A DNA stretch of 63,544 bases from contig CANLII010000011.1 in NCBI GenBank assembly GCA_947491315.1, forward strand, positions 1-63,544, given 5' to 3'. The position numbers and the translations under genes were made by a program. Shown here in pieces: positions 46,778 through 55,783 of this stretch (position 1 is the stretch's first letter; every line of letters starts with the position of its first letter). The notes beneath the pieces were generated by a model that saw nothing but the letters and a program-made list of their open reading frames with translations, was not told where the DNA came from and did not search any database. This DNA is from Ignavibacteria bacterium (GTDB taxonomy: Bacteria; Bacteroidota; Ignavibacteria; Kapaibacteriales; UBA961).

Positions 46778-48010
46778 TTATTCCCTAATGAATGGTTTGA
46801 ACCAAACTTCGCCCGCGCTCACGGAAAATCCGCATCGAAGGAAAAGCTCTTGAACCAGTTCCGTGTTTCCTCGCATACCGCCTTGCAAAGCGAGATCAAT
46901 CATCGCAGATCCCGCAATCGGTAATTGCAAACCGATTGAACCGAAGTATTCATCGATATCTATGCCATTGACCGAATAATACAATTGATTCCAACCGGCA
47001 CCGAAATTAAATTGTACTTTGTCAATATAATCAGTACCCAATTGATATGATCTCAATCTAGAAAATCCGAGTGAGATTCTTCTTCCAGAGCGGAAAAGTG
47101 ATTTACCTTGAGAATAGGAAATCTCGGATAAATCCTGTATTTCAATGTCGCCCGCCATCAACCATCTACCTGAAACATAACTCAAGCCGAATCCCAATTG
47201 CATGGGTAATGTTGAAACACCTTTTTGTATGAAAACGGTGTCATATGCCACCCCGCCGGTATTGAGCGTGCTTTGCCTAAAATCCGAATCGTATTCTAAA
47301 TCAGAATAGATGCTTGCACCTGCACCAAGCGTTAGACCTTTGATCGGATTAGCGGATATACCGAGTTTTAGGCCTGATCCAAAAAAGCGATCCGTTCTTT
47401 GATTCACTGAAATAAATGGCTGGGTATATAATTCAGTTTGAATCACTCTGCTAATATTGCCGAATAATCTCATTGCTGCAAATCCAACGGAAATTCCCTG
47501 CATGGGTTTCCATGAACTACCAATAAAAGCGGCACTCACACCACCTTTTCCATAATTGAGTGCACCACCAGAAAGATCGGTCAATCCACTTATACCGGAT
47601 TGCACGGGAGTCAATACAGAATATTGCACTACACTGAAAGGATATATACCACCGGAAATAGTTATTCCCATAGCAGTATCCACTTGAAAAGTGGCGGCAA
47701 TGCCATCAAGCTTTCCATAATTCTGTGATGCAGATGCATCCTGTTGCTCAATTGCAGTCTGCGTAAATCGAAAACCAATTTGCAATCGAGTTAATTTTGA
47801 TTCAGACCACATTGCCGGATTGGCAATATTCACGGCATGGAATGACGGAACTGCATACTGAGTTCCAGCGAGTCCATCATAAAATGCTCCCATGGATTGT
47901 CTGATATCACCAATTCCAAAAATCGAATAATTCGATCCTCCCTGTTGGGCTTCTAGTGCTTTATTGGTCAAGAATGCAGAACATAGCATGCAAAAAATCA
48001 CTCGTATCAT
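46778..48010 (-). CDS. Outer-membrane barrel protein upstream of gldL
   Basis: A signal peptide (about 1-21) precedes a Bacteroidota-type outer-membrane protein: SNYSIFGIGDIRQSMGAFYD, VNIANPAMWSESKLTRLQIG, then many amphipathic strands (GITISGGIYPFSVVQYSV, GLTLGAGASIYSDLEYDSDF, FGLSYVSGRWLMAGDIEIQD). The N-terminal SxYSxFGIGD and NPAMW/NPAS motifs occur in FadL-like or PorV-like barrels of this phylum, but I cannot assign one. Its ATG overlaps the engB stop by 4 bp and it is 18 bp before gldL, so it belongs to the same transcript and is a good candidate for a T9SS-linked barrel. Confidence 0.75.
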   Translation of the reverse strand: MIRVIFCMLCSAFLTNKALEAQQGGSNYSIFGIGDIRQSMGAFYDGLAGTQYAVPSFHAVNIANPAMWSESKLTRLQIGFRFTQTAIEQQDASASQNYGKLDGIAATFQVDTAMGITISGGIYPFSVVQYSVLTPVQSGISGLTDLSGGALNYGKGGVSAAFIGSSWKPMQGISVGFAAMRLFGNISRVIQTELYTQPFISVNQRTDRFFGSGLKLGISANPIKGLTLGAGASIYSDLEYDSDFRQSTLNTGGVAYDTVFIQKGVSTLPMQLGFGLSYVSGRWLMAGDIEIQDLSEISYSQGKSLFRSGRRISLGFSRLRSYQLGTDYIDKVQFNFGAGWNQLYYSVNGIDIDEYFGSIGLQLPIAGSAMIDLALQGGMRGNTELVQELFLRCGFSVSAGEVWFKPFIRE

Positions 48011-48621
48011 GACTTCTTTCCAATAATGTTGTCGGAGGCCGATTCACGCTTGATAATCCCCCATAATTGTTCTCTTCCAAGACCGGTCTCGGAAGAATAT
48101 GGAAGCACATCAATACAATGCGAGCAAAATTGCAGGAGACCCTTGATTTGCTCTTTTCTTTCTTCAATCATTGTAGGCTTTATTTTGTCACATTTTGTGA
48201 GTGTGATTGTATACTTGATTCCATGCATTTCAAGCCATTCAATCAGGCCCATGTCAATTTGAGATGGATCGCGTCTGCTGTCGAGCAGCAAACAAACCAT
48301 TTTTAACTGATTTCTGTCTTCAAGATAGGAATAATTCAGTTTTGAAAATTCCAATCTTTTGGTTTTTCCAACGGATGCATAACCGAACCCGGGAAGATCC
48401 ACCAGCATCCATACTTGCTCAACCACAAAAAAATTAATTTGTTGCGTCTTTCCCGGCGTTGAACTTGTCAAGGCCAGTTGCTTCCTTCGGACAATGCTAT
48501 TAATCAATGAGGATTTTCCAACATTGGAGCGGCCAACAAAGGCAATCTCAGGAAATTCACTATTGGGGAAATGGACAGGCGCAGATGCACCCGTAAAAAA
48601 ATCAGCTTGAACATGTTTCAT
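48007..48621 (-). CDS. engB: Ribosome biogenesis GTPase EngB (YihA/YsxC)
   Basis: A small GTPase needed for 50S subunit assembly. Present are the P-loop GRSNVGKSSLINSIV, the switch region TSSTPGKTQQINFF, DLPGFGYASVGK, LLDSRRDPSQIDMGLIEWL and TKCDKIKP. From ATG 48621 it has 204 aa, the family length. The upstream in-frame extension reaches into fumC and is not needed. It starts 4 bp after fumC and overlaps the outer-membrane protein gene by 4 bp. Confidence 0.95.
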   Translation of the reverse strand: MKHVQADFFTGASAPVHFPNSEFPEIAFVGRSNVGKSSLINSIVRRKQLALTSSTPGKTQQINFFVVEQVWMLVDLPGFGYASVGKTKRLEFSKLNYSYLEDRNQLKMVCLLLDSRRDPSQIDMGLIEWLEMHGIKYTITLTKCDKIKPTMIEERKEQIKGLLQFCSHCIDVLPYSSETGLGREQLWGIIKRESASDNIIGKKS

Positions 48622-48625
48622 AGAA

Positions 48626-50017
48626 TCACATATTTGGTCCGAGCATGTCTTCTGGACGCACCCATTGATCAAAATCTTCGCCTTTCACAAGACCAAGTAC
48701 CATTGCCGAATCACGCAAAGTCCCACCGGATTTATGCGCATGTTTGGCGATTTTTGCAGCATTATCATAACCAATATGCGTGTTCAATGCGGTGACAAGC
48801 ATGAGCGTATTTTGATTATAATATTCCAATTTTTCTGCATTTGCTTCGATGCCGGTCGCGCAATGTTCATTGAACATATTGCAGCCATCAGCTAAGAGTC
48901 TGATGCTTTGCAGTACATTATAAATGATCACGGGCTTGAACACATTGAGTTCGAAATTACCAGATGCACCACCAACATTGACTGCAGTGTCATTGCCAAT
49001 CACTTGCGCTGCAATCATTGTCATCGCTTCAGATTGAGTTGGATTCACTTTTCCGGGCATAATTGAACTTCCGGGTTCATTTTCTGGAATAGAAATTTCA
49101 CCAAGGCCACATCTAGGACCAGATGCCATCCAGCGAATATCATTTGCAATTTTCATGAGTGAACAAGCAAGTGTTTTCAATGCACCATGTGCAAAAACGA
49201 GTGCATCATGTGCAGCGAGAGATTCGAACTTATTTGGCGCAGTGATAAAGGGAAGACCTGTTAATTCTGCAATTGTCTTTGCACCGAGCACTGCAAATTG
49301 AGGATGAGTATTGAGTCCGGTTCCAACTGCAGTACCACCCAATGCCAATTCATATAATCCACCAAGAACACATTCAATGCGTCCGATATTATTGTTTAAT
49401 TGTTGTGCATAGCCGGAAAATTCTTGTCCCAATGTAATGGGAGTTGCATCCATGAGATGCGTTCTTCCGCTTTTGATATACTTTGCAAATTCTTGTGCTT
49501 TTGCTTCACATGTATCTTTGAGGTTTTGTAGTGCCGGAAGAAGTGAATGCACTATTTGCTCCACTGCCGCAATATGCATTGCCGTTGGAAATGTATCATT
49601 TGAGCTTTGCGATTTATTGACATCATCATTTGGATGAATTGGTTTTTTTGAACCCATTTCCCCACCGGCCATTTCAATTGCGCGATTGGATATAACTTCA
49701 TTTGTATTCATATTCGTTTGCGTTCCGCTTCCGGTTTGCCATACGGAAAGAGGAAAATGCATATCTAGTTTTCCGGATATCACTTCATCGGCGGCTTGCA
49801 CGATGAGATCTTTCTTATCTGAAGCAAGAATTCCTACTTCGCTATTCACCATTGCGGCAGCTTTTTTCAAAATGCCGAGTGCTCTAATCAATTCTCGCGG
49901 CATGCGCTCGATGCCAATGGCAAAATGATGAAGCGATCTGGCAGTTTGCGCGCCATAATACATGGATGAAGGCACCTCAATCGGGCCCATAGAATCGGTT
50001 TCAATTCTTGTAGACAT
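48626..50017 (-). CDS. fumC: Fumarate hydratase class II
   Basis: Interconverts fumarate and malate in the TCA cycle. The N-terminus is [22 protein letters not shown], then [20 protein letters not shown], the catalytic regions [17 protein letters not shown] and [10 protein letters not shown], and the family signature [17 protein letters not shown]. The length of 463 aa fits. The ATG at 50017 gives the usual family start, and in-frame ATGs at 50023 and 50029 are alternatives. It sits in a run of exported and T9SS genes rather than with other TCA genes. Confidence 0.96.
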   Translation of the reverse strand: MSTRIETDSMGPIEVPSSMYYGAQTARSLHHFAIGIERMPRELIRALGILKKAAAMVNSEVGILASDKKDLIVQAADEVISGKLDMHFPLSVWQTGSGTQTNMNTNEVISNRAIEMAGGEMGSKKPIHPNDDVNKSQSSNDTFPTAMHIAAVEQIVHSLLPALQNLKDTCEAKAQEFAKYIKSGRTHLMDATPITLGQEFSGYAQQLNNNIGRIECVLGGLYELALGGTAVGTGLNTHPQFAVLGAKTIAELTGLPFITAPNKFESLAAHDALVFAHGALKTLACSLMKIANDIRWMASGPRCGLGEISIPENEPGSSIMPGKVNPTQSEAMTMIAAQVIGNDTAVNVGGASGNFELNVFKPVIIYNVLQSIRLLADGCNMFNEHCATGIEANAEKLEYYNQNTLMLVTALNTHIGYDNAAKIAKHAHKSGGTLRDSAMVLGLVKGEDFDQWVRPEDMLGPNM

Positions 50018-50049
50018 ATTCATTTCCATACATTGTGGTGAATGTAATG

Positions 50050-51102
50050 TCAGCGCAATTTTGATACGCTGACCACTGTATTGATTTGTTGTTTGACTTC
50101 TTGTTTCTGTCCCGAATTAGCATCTTTGACCACTGCATCCAATTCGGTGAGCACATCATTGTTTTTGAGAATTGTTTCACCTGTTTCTACATCAACAATG
50201 GTTTTACCTGATCCCTCAAAACGAGTTGCATTCAATTTGAATTCGATTCCTTTTGGCAATTTCGTTGGAATTTCAGTCTTGGCTGTGAGAACTGCATCAA
50301 TTACTGCAACTTTTCTGCCATTGAATTGATGGATCGAGCCTAAGGTATATGTTACCGTATTTGTGACGGTAAGAATTCCGGATACGGGAATCACATCCAC
50401 TTTAGTCCAGTTTTTTGAACCTTTCAAATCACCTTCATCGGGAAATGTTTGATATTCCTGTTGCATAGGCATTTGGAAAAATTGCGCTTTCACTTGTTGC
50501 ATCAATTGATCTTTCATTTTTTCGGGAATTGAATCCTTTTTTGCTCCCAGCATTTGATTCACGATTGCATTCAAGCCAAGTACTTCTTCGACTTTCCCGA
50601 ACTTGCTCACATTTGCCACAACCACTGCACCAATGATGCTACTATATTGAACGAATTCCGGATTTTTTCGATCAGCTGATGTACCAGAATTGAATTGCAT
50701 GGACATTGTTTCCCCTGGTTTTTGAGGATTTGGTCCTTTTTCATTGACGATCATGCTATCTATACGAATGCTCATTTCAACAGAGCCATCAGTATTGATT
50801 TTGCGGATGATTTTGGTATATGTTTGCGTGATTTCTTGTTCGAGTGCAAGTCCATTTCTTTTGATGCTATTTTTTTGCGTTATTTTAAATTGCGAAGTAT
50901 CACCGGCTTTTGGCGCATAGAAGAAGGACTTCATCTTGAAATCATTGACCTTTGGTGCATTTTTAACGGCTTCAAATGACCATAATTTTGGTCCTTCAAG
51001 CGGCTCTGCAGATTTGTCAGCATCATTGCAAGAAGTAAGAAGAAATAGAATCATTCCTAAAGTAAGGAGAGATCCCCTGAGTCGAGATACGGTTAATTCC
51101 AT
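50050..51102 (-). CDS. Lipoprotein of unknown function (possibly DUF6263-like)
   Basis: A lipoprotein signal with lipobox LFLLTSC (ATG 51102, 350 aa). The mature part is beta-rich, with [20 protein letters not shown], then [16 protein letters not shown] and [20 protein letters not shown], and Gln/Met-rich helices in the middle ([20 protein letters not shown]). The layout recalls DUF6263-type exported proteins, a tentative match. It overlaps the previous gene by 10 bp, and the two products share the overall arrangement. Confidence 0.72.
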   Translation of the reverse strand: MELTVSRLRGSLLTLGMILFLLTSCNDADKSAEPLEGPKLWSFEAVKNAPKVNDFKMKSFFYAPKAGDTSQFKITQKNSIKRNGLALEQEITQTYTKIIRKINTDGSVEMSIRIDSMIVNEKGPNPQKPGETMSMQFNSGTSADRKNPEFVQYSSIIGAVVVANVSKFGKVEEVLGLNAIVNQMLGAKKDSIPEKMKDQLMQQVKAQFFQMPMQQEYQTFPDEGDLKGSKNWTKVDVIPVSGILTVTNTVTYTLGSIHQFNGRKVAVIDAVLTAKTEIPTKLPKGIEFKLNATRFEGSGKTIVDVETGETILKNNDVLTELDAVVKDANSGQKQEVKQQINTVVSVSKLR

Positions 51103-52106
51103 TTGTAGCGTCCTAAAAGTGTCCAAGTAGATTCTGTTTTGATTTCTTGAGTGAACAGTTCTCTTTTATATTGTGCAGTGACTTTTGCATTGTATTTGAT
51201 GCTCATCTTTTTCACCCATCCTGATGAATTTATCTCCAATCTAATAATGCCATTTCCATTTGCTTCCTGAATTGGTACAGGTGCTGGAATACCGAAAAAT
51301 CGTACATCATCAATTTTGACGGGAGTGAGTGCTTTTGACACAGCTTCAAGTATATATTCACCTTTGGAATATTCCGCAATTCGAACATCAACCGTATCGA
51401 TGAAGTCGATACCATCGAGTCTCAATCTGATTGGTCTTTTCCAAATGGAATCAGGTGCAATCACAATTTTACCTGCAATCAATTGTTTAGAAACATCGGT
51501 AATCCAAGCGGCTTGTTCATCTTTCAAGGCATGCATCCACGTAAATTTCTGCGCTGTATCAAGTGCATCTTTACCTTCATCGATAATATAATTTCGAAGC
51601 CAGATGAGATCACCGGGTTGATCTACTCCAATCACATCAATCACTTCTGTTTTGGGTGAATAGACCAAAGCAAATTGATGATTGAGTAATGCCATATTTG
51701 CAATTGCATCAGGGAATTCCGTATTGACTGTTGCAGCTTTGGGATTTTGTGAATCATAGAGTAATTGAGCAGGGCCATCGAAGAATGCATATTTCATAGA
51801 ATCGATATTACAATTGATAGCTTGACCATCAATACCGGAAGGCTGAGGAGACTGTGGAGATTGCGTGAAATTATACTGCAATTTCCTTTTATATTGTTTG
51901 CCTATACTATCGCGATACATTCTGTTCACGACTGTTTCTTCATCCATCACATAGGATGCATACACATTGTCTTTGAAGTCCACTCTTAGTGCATATTTCA
52001 GTTCAGGAGCTTTTTCTCCCTTTGTTGCGGATTGAGCAGAAGATGCAAGCGGCATCATGCAACAGATTATGAAACATGTAGATATAGTGTTTTGAAAGAA
52101 ATTCAT
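51093..52106 (-). CDS. Exported protein of unknown function, related to the adjacent lipoprotein
   Basis: ATG 52106 gives a signal peptide (MNFFQNTISTCFIICCMMPL, cleavage near SSAQS) and 337 aa. The mature part is beta-rich: KYALRVDFKDNVYASYVMDE, FALVYSPKTEVIDVIGVDQP, RPIRLRLDGIDFIDTVDVR, ending KVTAQYKRELFTQEIKTEST. It resembles the following lipoprotein in length, order of secondary structure and an ending with a strand-forming Thr-rich segment, which suggests an old duplication. The ATG overlaps the NUDIX stop by 4 bp. Confidence 0.7.
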   Translation of the reverse strand: MNFFQNTISTCFIICCMMPLASSAQSATKGEKAPELKYALRVDFKDNVYASYVMDEETVVNRMYRDSIGKQYKRKLQYNFTQSPQSPQPSGIDGQAINCNIDSMKYAFFDGPAQLLYDSQNPKAATVNTEFPDAIANMALLNHQFALVYSPKTEVIDVIGVDQPGDLIWLRNYIIDEGKDALDTAQKFTWMHALKDEQAAWITDVSKQLIAGKIVIAPDSIWKRPIRLRLDGIDFIDTVDVRIAEYSKGEYILEAVSKALTPVKIDDVRFFGIPAPVPIQEANGNGIIRLEINSSGWVKKMSIKYNAKVTAQYKRELFTQEIKTESTWTLLGRYKWN

Positions 52107-52660
52107 GATGCTAAGTCCTTTGAATATACGGTCTGAAAAAGTGTCCACGAAGCGAGTGTCATTCCATCCCAAATTTCTCCATGTTGAATCATGGATATAC
52201 ACTTATCCATATTCACATGTATGATCTCGATGTCTTCGGTTTCTTCTGTATGCTGCTCGGTGAATGACAAATCTTTGGCAATATACACAGAGCAAATTTC
52301 ATTGGTGATGCCATTACATGGATTGAATGTTCCTAATGGAATCATTTTCCCTGCAATTATTCCTGTTTCTTCTTGTAGTTCTTTATGAGCATTTTCGATG
52401 GGAGTGACATCTTTTGTCATTCCTCCTCCCGGAAATTCAATGCTCGGGCGCTGATTGAGATATCGAAATTGTTTTACCATAATCATGGTTTCATCATTCA
52501 CTAGTGGAATGATGATGGTTGAACCATGTGAATTGACATAATAATACTCACTTTGCGAATATCCGTCTGCCAGAACATATGATTCTTGCTGATATATCCA
52601 ATATGGATTCTGATGTAGAATCCTCTCAGTCAATGTGGAGTATGGTTTTACTTTCGGCAT
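52103..52660 (-). CDS. NUDIX hydrolase, ADP-ribose pyrophosphatase-like
   Basis: The Nudix box is in GGGMTKDVTPIENAHKELQE followed by ETGI, matching Gx5Ex7REUxEExGU apart from Lys in place of the usual Arg. The flanking VKQFRYLNQRPSIEFPGG and LGTFNPCNGITNEICSVYIA resemble the ADP-ribose pyrophosphatase (NudF-like) group, which hydrolyses ADP-ribose or nucleotide sugars in the cytosol. At 185 aa the length is normal. It is the first gene of an eight-gene overlapping run that ends with gldM. Confidence 0.9.
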   Translation of the reverse strand: MPKVKPYSTLTERILHQNPYWIYQQESYVLADGYSQSEYYYVNSHGSTIIIPLVNDETMIMVKQFRYLNQRPSIEFPGGGMTKDVTPIENAHKELQEETGIIAGKMIPLGTFNPCNGITNEICSVYIAKDLSFTEQHTEETEDIEIIHVNMDKCISMIQHGEIWDGMTLASWTLFQTVYSKDLAS

Positions 52661-52676
52661 GATAGCACCTGAGAGT

Positions 52677-52715
52677 AAAAAAGGCGACGCTTCACAATGG
52701 AATGAGCGTCGCCTT
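52677..52715 (-). terminator. Rho-independent terminator after ndk
   Basis: Stem AAGGCGACGCT / AGCGTCGCCTT with a 13-nt loop, followed on the minus strand by six T. It separates ndk from the NUDIX-led run. Confidence 0.9.
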
Positions 52716-52734
52716 CATATCATGTTCAAGAAGA

Positions 52735-53163
52735 TTATGCATTGTTTGCAACAATCTCACTTTCAGTAAAGAAGAAAGCGATTTCATTTGCCGCATTTTC
52801 AGGAGAATCTGAACCGTGAACCGCATTTTCAGCTTTTGAACCTGCAAAGCGCTTGCGAATTGTACCTTCGGCTGCTTCTGCTGGATCTGTCGAACCAATC
52901 AAGGCGCGATAATCTTCAACTGCATTTTCTTTTTCAAGTGCGATTGGAACGATTGCTCCGGAAGACATGAAATCACACAATTCGCCATAGAAAGGACGCT
53001 CTTTGTGTACTTCATAAAATTTTCCTGATTGTGCCGCGGAGAGAGATGTCATTTTACAAGCAAGAACTTTAAATCCTGCTTGTGTGATTTGAGCGATGAT
53101 TTCGCCAACAACATTCTTACGGACTGCATCAGGCTTGATAATTGCAAGTGTTCTTTGTTTCAT
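52735..53163 (-). CDS. ndk: Nucleoside diphosphate kinase
   Basis: Exchanges the gamma-phosphate between NTPs and NDPs through a phosphohistidine. [19 protein letters not shown] opens the protein, [19 protein letters not shown] holds the substrate site and [20 protein letters not shown] the catalytic His. From ATG 53163 it has 142 aa. An ATG three codons earlier is also possible. It follows sucD by 40 bp, and a strong terminator ends the unit. Confidence 0.97.
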   Translation of the reverse strand: MKQRTLAIIKPDAVRKNVVGEIIAQITQAGFKVLACKMTSLSAAQSGKFYEVHKERPFYGELCDFMSSGAIVPIALEKENAVEDYRALIGSTDPAEAAEGTIRKRFAGSKAENAVHGSDSPENAANEIAFFFTESEIVANNA

Positions 53164-53203
53164 TATTTTCATGTATTGATTGGTGAAAAATGTCTAATTA
53201 TCG

Positions 53204-54103
53204 TTATACCGACAAAGCTTTTGCTACTAATTTACCAATATCTGCAGGTGAGTCGGACACAATTACTCCCGCCGCACGCATTGCATCAACTTTAGCTGAA
53301 GCAGTACCTTTTCCACCGGAAATGATAGCACCTGCATGACCCATTCTTCTTCCCGGAGGCGCCGTTCTTCCTGCGATGAAACCAATGACAGGCTTCTTCA
53401 CATTTGCGGCAATATATTCAGCGGCTTCTTCTTCGGCTGTTCCACCGATTTCACCTATCATGATGATGGCTTCGGTTTCAGGATCTTCATTAAACAACTT
53501 GATTGCATCGATGAATTTAGTTCCAATGATTGGATCGCCACCAATTCCAATGCATGTTGTTTGTCCGAGGCCAACATCGGTCAATTGCTTGACTGCTTCA
53601 TAGGTCAAAGTACCACTTCGTGATACAACACCAACAGTTCCTTTTTTATGAATGAAACCGGGCATAATTCCCAATTTGCACTCATCCGGGGTTATGATAC
53701 CAGGGCAATTCGGACCAATCATTCGGCTATTGGATTGAGAAAGTGCGGTATTCACTCGAATCATATCACGCACAGGAATTCCTTCCGTGATGCAAACGAT
53801 CAGAGGAATTTCGGCCTCAATTGCTTCAAGTGCTGCATCTGCGGCCATGTTCGCTGGAACAAAAATGATACTAGCATTTGCGCCTGTTGCATTCACAGCA
53901 TCAATAACTGTATTGAATACAGGAACAGGACGATTGAAGAGGTCTTCATTCTTGCCGGAATACATCAAACCGTTTTTGCCGGGAGTGACACCCCCAACAA
54001 CATTTGTTCCATAAGCAAGCATTTGTGAGGTATGGAATGTACCTTCTGTACCAGTGATTCCTTGAACGATGACTTTCGTATTCTTATTGACGAGGACGCT
54101 CAT
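53204..54103 (-). CDS. sucD: Succinyl-CoA synthetase alpha subunit
   Basis: The CoA-binding and phosphohistidine subunit of the TCA-cycle enzyme. [63 protein letters not shown] and [18 protein letters not shown] (active His about 255) are canonical. The length of 299 aa is standard. The beta-subunit gene sucC, its usual partner, is not adjacent or in the window. ndk follows on the same strand, which fits nucleotide-linked substrate-level phosphorylation. Confidence 0.97.
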   Translation of the reverse strand: MSVLVNKNTKVIVQGITGTEGTFHTSQMLAYGTNVVGGVTPGKNGLMYSGKNEDLFNRPVPVFNTVIDAVNATGANASIIFVPANMAADAALEAIEAEIPLIVCITEGIPVRDMIRVNTALSQSNSRMIGPNCPGIITPDECKLGIMPGFIHKKGTVGVVSRSGTLTYEAVKQLTDVGLGQTTCIGIGGDPIIGTKFIDAIKLFNEDPETEAIIMIGEIGGTAEEEAAEYIAANVKKPVIGFIAGRTAPPGRRMGHAGAIISGGKGTASAKVDAMRAAGVIVSDSPADIGKLVAKALSV

Positions 54104-54201
54104 AATGTTCGCAATCGAGGAAAATGAATAATCTTAGACCACAAAAATAGGAAATTTCCCCCGCAAAAAGACATCAAGAATTGATTGTCTTTCCCCAGTT
54201 C

Positions 54202-54513
54202 TCATTGAGTGGGCGGAACAAATAGTACTTCTTCACCCGGTTTTATCATTCCATAACGCTCACGGGCAAGGCGTTCGATCTCGGCATCAACCTTATCCAA
54301 TCTTTTGATTGTTATATTCAATGAATCACGAACAGAATGCTGATATTGGATATCGGCATCAATTATGGCTTTTTCGCTTTCTAATTGCCATCCTTCATAA
54401 AGACCATAATCAGAGAAGAAAATATACACCAGAACGAAAAGGAGTCCCAAACCCGCCCAATAGAAGCGTTTTTTCTTTTCAACGGTTATTTGATTATCAG
54501 TTGTATTGCTCAT
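54202..54513 (-). CDS. FtsB/DivIC-like septum formation initiator
   Basis: A 103-aa bitopic protein. A basic cytosolic start (EKKKRFYWAG) precedes one membrane helix (LGLLFVLVYIFFSDYGL) and a periplasmic coiled coil (about 45-85), ending ARERYGMIKPGEEVLFVPP, the FtsB/DivIC tail signature. It would link FtsL and FtsQ in the divisome. ATG 54513 lies 8 bp after the acyltransferase stop, and an upstream TTG is less likely. Confidence 0.9.
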   Translation of the reverse strand: MSNTTDNQITVEKKKRFYWAGLGLLFVLVYIFFSDYGLYEGWQLESEKAIIDADIQYQHSVRDSLNITIKRLDKVDAEIERLARERYGMIKPGEEVLFVPPTQ

Positions 54514-54521
54514 TTTTAGGT

Positions 54522-55655
54522 TCAAACAATCGGTATTTGATACATACGATATGTTTTATACACTTTTCCATGCATTGTTGTGGTAAGCGCTTTTTTCATG
54601 GGTTCATTGTCTTCAAGAATCCATGAAGCTTCTCCGTATTGAATTCCTTTTGGAAGACCACGAGCCCCGATTTCTTGATAGAGCACTGCATCAACACCAT
54701 GTTTTTGATATTCCGGCAAGACTCCCAAGACTATGATTCTCAATAGATTAATTGTTTTTTTCTTTGTAAACAAATGCCATAAAGCACCGAGCAGTGAACC
54801 GGATGTATTATGTACGAGACATTGATTGATATCCGGCAGAGCGAGTGCAAAACCTGCAACCTTTCCCTTAACTTCTGCAATCAATGTATAGGTTGGATCT
54901 GCAATTTGCTGTAAATCCGCGGCGAGGAAATCAAATTCCTCATTTGTCATTTTCACGAAGCCCCAATTAGGTTGCCATGCAGAATTATAGATGTCTTTGA
55001 GGGTTTTTACATCTTTGGCGAATGCTGTTTTATCTTTGAAATTCACTTCACGGATGGTGACTTCAGATCTATTTCGAATTAAATCCACCAAGCGTTTCAT
55101 TTTGTCTGACACGAATGTATTTTGATCGAGAATATATGCATGTAGATCTTTGACTTTCTGGAGTCCATACCCCTCATATAAATCTTGATAATAGCGTGGA
55201 TTATATGTCATGAGGATCACAGGATGAGAGTCATATCCATCTATGAGCAAACCACATTCATCATTCATGCTGGGATTAGCAGGGCCACGCATATCATCCA
55301 TTCCTTGTTGCTTCAGCCATGTTTTTGCGGCATCGAACAGGTGATTTGCAGTTTCTTGATTGCGTTCACATTCAAAAAAACCGAAAAAACCCACTTTATC
55401 ATTGTGCGCGATATTGTGATTGTCATTGACGATTGCTCCAATTCTTCCTACTATCTTCCCATCCCTTTCTGCTAAAAACAGTTGCATTTTGGAATGTGCA
55501 TAGAAAGGATTCTTGTTTTTATCGAGCAATTTCAGTCGGTCCATCATGAGAGGTGGCACAAAATGAGGGTCATTGGGATAAAAATTCTTTTGACAGGCAA
55601 TAAATCTTTTGATGTCTGCTTTAGCTTCAATTGGACTGATTTTCACTGAACTCAT
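54522..55655 (-). CDS. BCerS/YghO-like acyl-CoA N-acyltransferase family protein
   Basis: A 377-aa GNAT-fold protein. The N-terminal pattern DIKRFIACQKNFYPNDPHFV, then PPL, the sentence-like core AERDGKIVGRIGAIVNDNHN, VGFFGFFECERNQETANHLF, MRGPANPSMNDECGLLIDGY and YNPRYYQDLYEGYGLQKVKD match the YghO group. The InterPro family containing it is, as I recall, named for the bacterial ceramide synthase bCerS, which N-acylates sphinganine-type bases. The role here is therefore a candidate ceramide synthase, supported by the spt gene in this window, but family members are often unassigned. The ftsB-like gene follows 8 bp later. Confidence 0.75.
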   Translation of the reverse strand: MSSVKISPIEAKADIKRFIACQKNFYPNDPHFVPPLMMDRLKLLDKNKNPFYAHSKMQLFLAERDGKIVGRIGAIVNDNHNIAHNDKVGFFGFFECERNQETANHLFDAAKTWLKQQGMDDMRGPANPSMNDECGLLIDGYDSHPVILMTYNPRYYQDLYEGYGLQKVKDLHAYILDQNTFVSDKMKRLVDLIRNRSEVTIREVNFKDKTAFAKDVKTLKDIYNSAWQPNWGFVKMTNEEFDFLAADLQQIADPTYTLIAEVKGKVAGFALALPDINQCLVHNTSGSLLGALWHLFTKKKTINLLRIIVLGVLPEYQKHGVDAVLYQEIGARGLPKGIQYGEASWILEDNEPMKKALTTTMHGKVYKTYRMYQIPIV

Positions 55656-55783
55656 GTCGATACCGAAATATATATGGAAAAATCTAGGGTAAAATAGTGG
55701 AATTCAATGAGATAATCGCGGATGACAATCACAAGTGACCGAAACTTGATAATTTTGCAAGTCATTAGAACAAGGTAGTAGTA

